A DNA stretch of 5,091 bases from assembly GCA_965365655.1 (NCBI GenBank), contig CBDUCN010000352.1:1-5091 (forward strand), in the 5' to 3' direction. The stretch comes from JBFHNV01 sp965365655. Its GTDB lineage: Bacteria; Pseudomonadota; Gammaproteobacteria; HK1. The notes beneath the pieces are model-generated. The model saw only the letters and a program-made list of their open reading frames with translations. It did not search any database and was not told the origin of the DNA. The position numbers and the translations under genes were made by a program. Below, piece after piece: positions 1 to 5,091 of this stretch (position 1 is its first letter; each line of letters begins with the position of its first letter).

Positions 1-1
1 G

Positions 2-484
2 ATGGCGCTGGAGATCGAGCACAAGTTCCTGGTCACCGGTGACGGCTGGCGCGAGGCCGCCGACGCGGGGCAGCGCATGAGCCAGGGCTACCTCGCGCGC
101 GGCGAGCGGCTGTCGGTGCGGGTGCGCGTCGCCGGCGAGCGCGCGTGGCTGAACGTCAAGCACGCGCGCACCCTGATCGTGCGCCACGAGGTGGAGCTGC
201 CGCTGCCGATGGACGAGGCCCGGGAGCTGCTGGAGCACGCCTGCGAGCTGGGGCGCGTCGAGAAGACCCGCTACCGGGTGCCCCACGCCGGCCACGTGTG
301 GGAGGTCGACGTGTTCCATGGTGACAATCAGGGCCTGGTGCTCGCCGAGATCGAGCTCGCGCGCGAGGGCGAAGCCTTCGAGCGCCCGCCGTGGGTGGGC
401 GAGGACGTGTCGGAGGACCCGCGCTACCTGAACCAGAATCTCGCGCGCCGGCCGTGGTCCCGCTGGCGCACCGATGCCGCGTGA
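2..484 (+). CDS. Short CYTH-domain protein, probable inorganic triphosphatase-like enzyme
   Basis: This is a 160-residue single-domain CYTH protein of the stand-alone type; the domain fills the chain. The signature ExExK lies at the N-terminus (E4, E6, K8). The charged residues expected to line the tunnel follow in family order: R40 and R42, K53, E63 and E65, K88 and R90 in EKTRY, D103 in EVDVF, and E116 and E118 in AEIEL. Family members bind triphosphate compounds with divalent metal. Short bacterial forms such as the Nitrosomonas europaea protein hydrolyse inorganic triphosphate, while other CYTH proteins are class IV adenylate cyclases or thiamine triphosphatases. Triphosphatase is the likeliest activity but is inferred. 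The protein should be cytoplasmic, with no signal peptide or membrane segment. The ATG at base 2 fits because CYTH proteins start just before ExExK; its ribosome binding site would lie outside the window. The stop overlaps the next gene by four bases. Confidence 0.9.
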   Translation: MALEIEHKFLVTGDGWREAADAGQRMSQGYLARGERLSVRVRVAGERAWLNVKHARTLIVRHEVELPLPMDEARELLEHACELGRVEKTRYRVPHAGHVWEVDVFHGDNQGLVLAEIELAREGEAFERPPWVGEDVSEDPRYLNQNLARRPWSRWRTDAA

Positions 485-840
485 ACGCGATCGACCGCAT
501 CGCCGAGGAGCGCGAGCGCCGGGCCGTGGAGGCCGGAGAGCTGGACGGCCTGCCCGGCGCCGGGCGGCCGCTGCGCCTGGACGACGATTCCGACGTGCCG
601 CCGGAGATGCGCGCGGCGCTGCGCGTGCTGCGCAACGCCGGGCTGGTGCCCGAGGAGGTGAACCTGCGTCGCGACATCAACGCGCTGCAGGCGTCCATCG
701 CCGGTCTCGCCGATGGCGAGCAACGGGCCGAGGCCGCGCAGCGCCTGACCCTGATGCGCGCGCGTCTGGAGAGCCTCGGCGGAACGTTCAGGGTCTGCGG
801 CTACGAGCAGGCGCTGATCGCGAAGCTGCAGCGGCGTTGA
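481..840 (+). CDS. DUF1992 family protein (DnaJ-homologue subfamily C member 28-like conserved domain)
   Basis: This 119-residue protein matches the DUF1992 pattern: an N-terminal helix (IDRIAEERERRAVEAGE, residues 4-20), the hallmark LPGAGRPLRLDDD (24-36), then VPPEMRAALRVLRNAGLVPEEV (39-60) and a charged helical tail. The domain also occurs in eukaryotic DNAJC28, but no J domain is present here, and I know of no settled biochemical function for bacterial members. I chose GTG at 481 because the conserved domain begins at once after it and it overlaps the upstream stop as GTGA. The open frame extends further upstream, but that part only overlays the CYTH gene and looks unlike the family. I see no Shine-Dalgarno sequence before the GTG, so translation probably depends on coupling to the CYTH gene. 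The protein should be cytoplasmic, since no signal peptide or membrane helix is visible. Confidence 0.88.
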   Translation: MNAIDRIAEERERRAVEAGELDGLPGAGRPLRLDDDSDVPPEMRAALRVLRNAGLVPEEVNLRRDINALQASIAGLADGEQRAEAAQRLTLMRARLESLGGTFRVCGYEQALIAKLQRR

Positions 841-876
841 CGGGGTGACGAGCCCGCACGCCCGGCGCCTGTCGCG

Positions 877-896
877 GCGTGCTGCACGCGGCACGC
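877..896. other. Small GC-rich hairpin in the convergent spacer
   Basis: The 67-base gap between the converging DUF1992 and DUF1820 genes holds a six-base inverted repeat, GCGTGC at 877-882 and GCACGC at 891-896. An alternative five-base stem with a CTG loop can form at 877-889. Neither strand has a T-run after it, so it is at best a weak transcription stop, and short inverted repeats are common in DNA this GC-rich. Confidence 0.25.
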
Positions 897-907
897 GCGC
901 GGGCCGG

Positions 908-1252
908 TCACTCCTTCTTCGCGCTGTCTCCGGCCGGCCCGTACGCGGGCACGGGGAACGGCGTGACCTTCGCGCCGTCGGGGCTCGCGACGATCTTGTT
1001 GGCCCCTTCCTTCTCCACCTCGTCCACCCGCACCACGCTGTGGATGGGCACGAAGGTGCGCTTCACGCCCGCGAACTCGCTCTTCAGACGCTCCTCGGAC
1101 GGGTCGACCAGCACCGCGCTGCGCTCGCCGAAGATGATGTCGCCGATCTCCAGGAAGCCGTACATCTCGCCGTGGCTGACGTGGCGCGCATACAGCTCGT
1201 ACTGGTTGCCGTGCTGGTGGAAGACCACCTTGTAGACGTGCTTCTTGGCCAT
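908..1252 (-). CDS. DUF1820 family protein
   Basis: This is a 114-residue cytoplasmic protein. It has the near-invariant DUF1820 layout: an N-terminal HVYKVVFHQHGNQYELYAR strand region (residues 5-23), MYGFLEIGDIIFGERSAVLVDPSEERLKSEF (30-60), then GVKRTFVPIHSVVRVDEVEKEG (62-83). The last 30 or so residues are proline- and glycine-rich and end in KKE; this looks like a variable, probably flexible tail. The family has no assigned function that I know of; members are short proteins I associate mainly with Gammaproteobacteria. I see no catalytic motif, membrane segment or signal peptide. The ATG is supported because family members begin MAK or similar directly before the YKV strand; the upstream GAAGAG gives only a partial ribosome binding site. 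The gene is divergent from the Hsp20 gene and convergent with DUF1992, so it is probably transcribed alone. Identity as DUF1820 is strong; role unknown. Confidence 0.92.
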   Translation of the reverse strand: MAKKHVYKVVFHQHGNQYELYARHVSHGEMYGFLEIGDIIFGERSAVLVDPSEERLKSEFAGVKRTFVPIHSVVRVDEVEKEGANKIVASPDGAKVTPFPVPAYGPAGDSAKKE

Positions 1253-1314
1253 GCTCTTCGGGCGGTCGGTGCCGGTGGCTGGCGCCGTGGTGGCGTCGGG
1301 AGAACGTTAATGAC

Positions 1315-1330
1315 GCGCCCGCGAGGGCGC
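1315..1330. repeat. Perfect 6-bp inverted repeat with a GCGA loop in the divergent intergenic region
   Basis: GCGCCC (1315-1320) and GGGCGC (1325-1330) are exact reverse complements around GCGA, a GNRA-type loop on the plus strand. The repeat lies upstream of the predicted heat-shock -35 box, so it would not be in the Hsp20 transcript. On the minus strand it lies upstream of DUF1820. It could be a regulator site between the divergent genes, or a chance product of high GC. No known operator is recognised. Confidence 0.35.
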
Positions 1331-1347
1331 AAGAAGCGCGGGCACGC

Positions 1348-1375
1348 CTTGAAAATCGGCGCGCTGGCCGCATAA
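1348..1375 (+). promoter_or_regulatory. Probable sigma-32 (RpoH) heat-shock promoter for the Hsp20-protease operon
   Basis: A -35 element CTTGAAA (1348-1354) matches the RpoH consensus exactly. After a 13-base spacer comes CCGCATAA (1368-1375), which agrees with six of the seven defined positions of CCCCATNT except its last base and one C, giving five to six matches depending on how the end is scored. Transcription should begin a few bases after 1375, leaving a leader of about 30 bases before the Hsp20 start codon. Both the position directly upstream of a small heat-shock gene and the relatively AT-rich -35 box in very GC-rich DNA support the call. Sigma-32 control of Hsp20 genes is well established in proteobacteria; its use here is inferred. 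Confidence 0.75.
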
Positions 1376-1401
1376 CGGGTGACGAGGCAACGCATCGGGG
1401 T

Positions 1402-1406
1402 GGAGG
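1402..1406 (+). promoter_or_regulatory. Ribosome binding site of the Hsp20 gene
   Basis: GGAGG lies nine bases before the ATG at 1416, a good Shine-Dalgarno match at normal spacing. It fixes the start of the Hsp20 gene at MEPTRYDP and suggests efficient translation. I do not see a convincing ROSE- or fourU-type RNA thermometer in the short leader. Confidence 0.7.
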
Positions 1407-1415
1407 CCCTGACCC

Positions 1416-1862
1416 ATGGAACCCACGCGCTACGACCCCCTGAACACCCTTCGCCGCTTCCAGGACGAGATCAACCGCATGTTCGGCGACGACGTGAGAC
1501 CGGGCCCCGGGGACGACCGATCGCAGGTGGCCACCAGCGCGTGGTCGCCGGCGGTGGACATCAAGGAGGAGGGCGAGCGCTACGTGATCGCCGCCGACCT
1601 GCCCGGCGTGCAGCCCGAGGACATCGAGATCACGATGGAGGGCGGCATCCTGACGCTGAAGGGCCAGCGACGCCCCGACGCGCCGGCCGAGGGCGAGGTG
1701 TTCCGCCGCGTCGAGCGCGCGTTCGGGACCTTCTACCGCCGGTTCACGATGCCGGACGCCGCGGACCCGGACGGCGTCAGCGCGAGCAGCGCGCACGGCG
1801 TGCTGCAGGTGGTCATCCCGAAGAAGCAGGCGGTGCAGCCGCGGCGCATCGAGGTGACGTGA
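1416..1862 (+). CDS. Small heat-shock protein of the Hsp20 / alpha-crystallin family
   Basis: This 148-residue cytoplasmic chaperone would hold unfolding proteins in a refoldable state, without ATP, as part of a large oligomer. A short N-terminal arm (DPLNTLRRFQDEINRMF, residues 7-23) leads to an alpha-crystallin domain at about 43-136. Visible landmarks are WSPAVDIKEE (43-52), DLPGVQPEDIEI (61-72), GGILTLKGQR (76-85), the ERAFGTFYRRFTMP block near 100-113, and GVLQVVIPKK (128-137). The C-terminal IxI/V-type anchor is IEV (145-147), which normally docks into a neighbouring subunit. Length and motifs are typical for class A bacterial Hsp20 proteins. The start is set by GGAGG nine bases upstream. 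It follows a sigma-32-like promoter and precedes a Do-type protease gene by 31 bases, so the two are probably one heat-shock transcript. The symbol is left blank because hspA, ibpA and similar names are not reliably separable here. Confidence 0.95.
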   Translation: MEPTRYDPLNTLRRFQDEINRMFGDDVRPGPGDDRSQVATSAWSPAVDIKEEGERYVIAADLPGVQPEDIEITMEGGILTLKGQRRPDAPAEGEVFRRVERAFGTFYRRFTMPDAADPDGVSASSAHGVLQVVIPKKQAVQPRRIEVT

Positions 1863-1893
1863 TCGGCCGGTCCTCACCGACGCGAGGGGCGGC

Positions 1894-3324
<1,431 letters not shown>

Positions 3325-3332
3325 CGGGGCGA

Positions 3333-3378
3333 CGTCTCACCGGGTCCGTGCGGTGAACCGCACGGACCCGGCGAGACG
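3333..3378. terminator. Long palindromic hairpin between convergent genes, probable bidirectional terminator
   Basis: Two 21-base arms (3333-3353 and 3358-3378) pair at 20 positions around a TGAA loop; the inner 13 base pairs, beginning CGGGTCCG, are perfect. The only mismatch is A3339 against C3372. It sits in the 82-base gap between the stop codons of the protease gene and rmuC, where a shared terminator is expected. Neither strand has a T-run after the stem, so it is not a textbook intrinsic terminator. It may act by hairpin alone, with Rho, or as a transcript 3' end protector. Confidence 0.7.
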
Positions 3379-3406
3379 CGTGTCGTAGGGGAAGGAGGCA
3401 GGTGGC

Positions 3407-4876
3407 TCAGTCGCCGGACGCCGGCGCCGCGCGCTCTGCAAGCTCCGCCGCGTCGTCGCCGTCCAGCTCCACCTGCTCGATCGCTTCGAAGCGCCGGCGG
3501 ATGCGCTGCGCCGACGTGTGCACCTGCTGCACGTCGCGGTTGGCCTGCCCGATGTGGGTCGCGAGGCGGTCCATGCGTTCGCGGAAGCGCTCGAAGTCGC
3601 CGGCCAGGTCCGCGAGGTGACGGCGGATCACGTGCACCTGGCGCCGGGTGGCGTCGTCCTTCAGCACGCCGCGGGCGGTGTTGAGGATGGCCATCAGCGT
3701 GGTGGGGGAGGCCAGCCACACGCGCGCGCGCTGCGCGTCCTGCACCACCTCGGGGTGGTGTGCCTGGATCTCCGCGAACACCGCCTCCGCGGGCACGAAC
3801 ATCACCGCGCCGTCGGTGGTCTCGTGCGGCACGATGTAGCGCTCCGCGATGTGGCGCACGTGCGTGCGCACGTCGACGCGGAACTGGCGTGCGGCGCGCT
3901 CGCGCTCCACGTCGCCCGCCTCGATGTCGGTCATGCGCTGGAACGACTCGAGCGGGAACTTCGCGTCGATGGCGATCGTGCCGGTGGGCGGCGGCAGGAA
4001 CAGCACGCAGTCGGCGCGCCGGCCGTTGCCCAGGGTGTGCTGCAGCGCGTAGCTGCCGGCGGGCATCAGGTTCGCGACCAGCGCTTCGAGCTGCACCTCG
4101 CCGAACGCGCCCCGGGAGCGCTTGTCGGCCAGCAGCTCCTGCAGGCTCACCACGTTGCCGGACAGCTCGGTGAGGCGGCGCTGCGCCTCGTCGATCAGCG
4201 CCAGGCGCTCGCGCACCTCCTGGAAGGTGTGCGTGGTCTTCTCGAAGCCGTCCGCGAGACGGCGCTCGACCTGCGCGCCGATTGCGTCGAGGCGCCGGTC
4301 GGTGGACTGCGTGAGCGCGTCCACGCGGCGCTGCAGGTCGCCGCTGCCGCGGGCCAGGGACTCGCCGAGCTGGCGCGCGAGCGCGTGCAGCCCGCGCTGC
4401 AGTCCCTCGTGCAGAGCCCGCGCGCTCTCGCCCTGTCGCTGCTCGACGCGCGCCTGCAGCGTCGCGAGCGCCTGCGCCGTGCGGTTGCCGTGATCGGCCA
4501 GCGCGCGCTCGAGCCCGGCGGATCCCTGTCCGAGCGCGCTGCGCAGGCCCGCATCGTCGCGGGCGCGCGCGGCCGCGCTGTCCGCGAGCCGGCGCTCCAG
4601 CGTCTGCAGCAGCGCCGCGTGGTCCTCGCGCCGCAGCCGCTCCTGGGCGTGCAGCGCGGCGCCCAGGCGGTCGCCGTGGTCCTGGCTGCTGCGGGCCGCC
4701 TCGTCCAGGCGCTGCTCGATGCGCACCAGGGCGTCGTGCATGCCGTCGCGCACGGCGCGCGCCTCGCGCGCGCGCAGCGCCAGCACGGTGAGCATCGCGC
4801 CGAGCAGCAGCAGGACCGCGGCCAGCAGCGCGAGCGCCGCGTCGCCGGAGAACGGGAGGGAGGTGTCGGCTTGCAC
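3407..4876 (-). CDS. rmuC: RmuC family DNA recombination protein
   Basis: This 489-residue protein has RmuC architecture. An N-terminal membrane helix (about 13-35, very rich in Leu and Ala) is followed by a long Ala/Arg/Gln/Glu-rich coiled coil (about 40-245). The RmuC domain (about 247-450) includes GAFGEVQLEALV (256-267), RADCVLF (287-293), IDAKFPLE (303-310), AVMFVPAEAVF (357-367) and SPTTLMAILNT (390-400). Asp289 with D304-A-K306, and perhaps Glu260, form a PD-(D/E)xK-like nuclease core. E. coli RmuC was identified as limiting inversions at short inverted repeats, and nuclease activity is inferred from the fold. The acidic tail (ELDGDDAAELAE) is probably disordered. The GTG start is chosen because GGAGG lies nine bases upstream and the membrane helix follows at once. 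A Sel1-repeat gene ends 56 bases upstream on the same strand. Confidence 0.94.
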   Translation of the reverse strand: MQADTSLPFSGDAALALLAAVLLLLGAMLTVLALRAREARAVRDGMHDALVRIEQRLDEAARSSQDHGDRLGAALHAQERLRREDHAALLQTLERRLADSAAARARDDAGLRSALGQGSAGLERALADHGNRTAQALATLQARVEQRQGESARALHEGLQRGLHALARQLGESLARGSGDLQRRVDALTQSTDRRLDAIGAQVERRLADGFEKTTHTFQEVRERLALIDEAQRRLTELSGNVVSLQELLADKRSRGAFGEVQLEALVANLMPAGSYALQHTLGNGRRADCVLFLPPPTGTIAIDAKFPLESFQRMTDIEAGDVERERAARQFRVDVRTHVRHIAERYIVPHETTDGAVMFVPAEAVFAEIQAHHPEVVQDAQRARVWLASPTTLMAILNTARGVLKDDATRRQVHVIRRHLADLAGDFERFRERMDRLATHIGQANRDVQQVHTSAQRIRRRFEAIEQVELDGDDAAELAERAAPASGD

Positions 4877-4885
4877 GTGGAGTCG

Positions 4886-4890
4886 CCTCC
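4886..4890 (-). promoter_or_regulatory. Ribosome binding site of rmuC
   Basis: On the minus strand GGAGG stands nine bases before the GTG at 4876. It decides the start of rmuC, since the codon is GTG and no ATG occurs before the membrane helix. Confidence 0.65.
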
Positions 4891-4917
4891 GCCGGGCTCG
4901 GGGCTGGACAGGCGATC

Positions 4918-4923
4918 AGTATA
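4918..4923 (-). promoter_or_regulatory. Possible -10 element upstream of rmuC
   Basis: The minus strand reads TATACT, five of six matches to the sigma-70 -10 box, in an otherwise GC-rich 56-base gap. No good -35 box is seen 15-19 bases further upstream, where the sequence falls inside the end of the Sel1-repeat gene. It would give rmuC its own promoter in addition to any read-through. Confidence 0.3.
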
Positions 4924-4932
4924 CGGTGCGGC

Positions 4933-5091
4933 TCAGCGTCCCGTTCGTGCGGTTTCCAGCCGGGACACCGCGTCGCGCGCCGCCGCGTCGCCCTGCCGCG
5001 CGGCCTGCCGGTACCAGTCCAGCGCGCGCGCCGGGTCGCGCGCCACGCCCAGCCCGAGCTGGTACGCGCGGCCCAGGTTGCGCTGCGCGTA
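4933..5091 (-). CDS. Sel1-repeat (TPR-like) protein, C-terminal fragment cut by the window edge
   Basis: The last 52 codons of a minus-strand gene run from the window end to a TGA at 4935-4933. They encode YAQRNLGRAYQLGLGV, then ARDPARALDWYRQAARQGDA, then a short Arg-rich tail ending in RTGR. This fits the Sel1-like repeat consensus: a helix with the pattern LGxxYxxGxGV, a D-x-x-x-A turn, and WYxxAAxQGxxxA. At least one full repeat is present, and more are expected upstream because these repeats occur in tandem. Such proteins are alpha-solenoid adaptors that bind other proteins; many are exported, but the N-terminus is outside the window so location cannot be judged. It is the gene before rmuC on the same strand, 56 bases away. 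Function is unknown beyond the fold. Confidence 0.8.
   Translation of the reverse strand, partial: YAQRNLGRAYQLGLGVARDPARALDWYRQAARQGDAAARDAVSRLETARTGR

Noticed and set aside
391..840. A longer start for the DUF1992 protein at an ATG at 391
   Set aside because: The extra 30 residues only overlay the CYTH reading frame and do not look like the family, while GTG at 481 starts exactly at the conserved domain.
3402..4493. Several plus-strand open frames opposite rmuC
   Set aside because: They are Ser/Arg/Ala-rich, have no recognisable domain, and lie fully within the RmuC coding region on the other strand.

Overview
The window is very GC-rich, roughly 70% or more by eye, and its proteins use GC-ending codons throughout. 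It reads as ordinary chromosome from a high-GC proteobacterium. DUF1820 is a family I associate mainly with Gammaproteobacteria, and together with a CYTH triphosphatase-like protein, DUF1992, a Do/DegQ protease and RmuC it suggests a gammaproteobacterium. This assignment rests on protein-family resemblance only. I see no transposase, phage gene, CRISPR array, tRNA or rRNA, and no shift in base composition that would mark an island.

Layout, left to right. (1) A plus-strand pair: a short CYTH-domain protein (2-484) and a DUF1992 protein (481-840), overlapping by four bases (GTGA). (2) A short convergent spacer, then a minus-strand DUF1820 protein (908-1252). (3) A 163-base divergent intergenic region (1253-1415) with a small perfect inverted repeat and a strong match to a sigma-32 heat-shock promoter pointing right. 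(4) A plus-strand stress pair: an Hsp20 small heat-shock protein (1416-1862) and, 31 bases on, a Do-family periplasmic serine protease with two PDZ domains (1894-3324). (5) A long imperfect palindrome (3333-3378) between convergent genes, probably a shared transcription stop. (6) A minus-strand group: the 3' end of a Sel1-repeat gene (4933-5091, cut by the window edge) followed after 56 bases by rmuC (3407-4876).

How the genes fit together. The clearest story is the heat-shock module. The promoter, a good ribosome binding site, a cytoplasmic holdase chaperone and an exported protease-chaperone would give one transcript serving protein quality control in both compartments. The CYTH/DUF1992 pair is probably translationally coupled, but its joint role is unknown. 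RmuC is a membrane-anchored, coiled-coil, nuclease-like protein linked to limiting DNA rearrangements. Its link to the Sel1-repeat protein is positional only.

I found no convincing new multi-gene system. The points most worth a second look are the heat-shock promoter with its two-compartment operon, the terminator-like palindrome lacking a U-tract, and the poorly understood DUF1820 and DUF1992 proteins.
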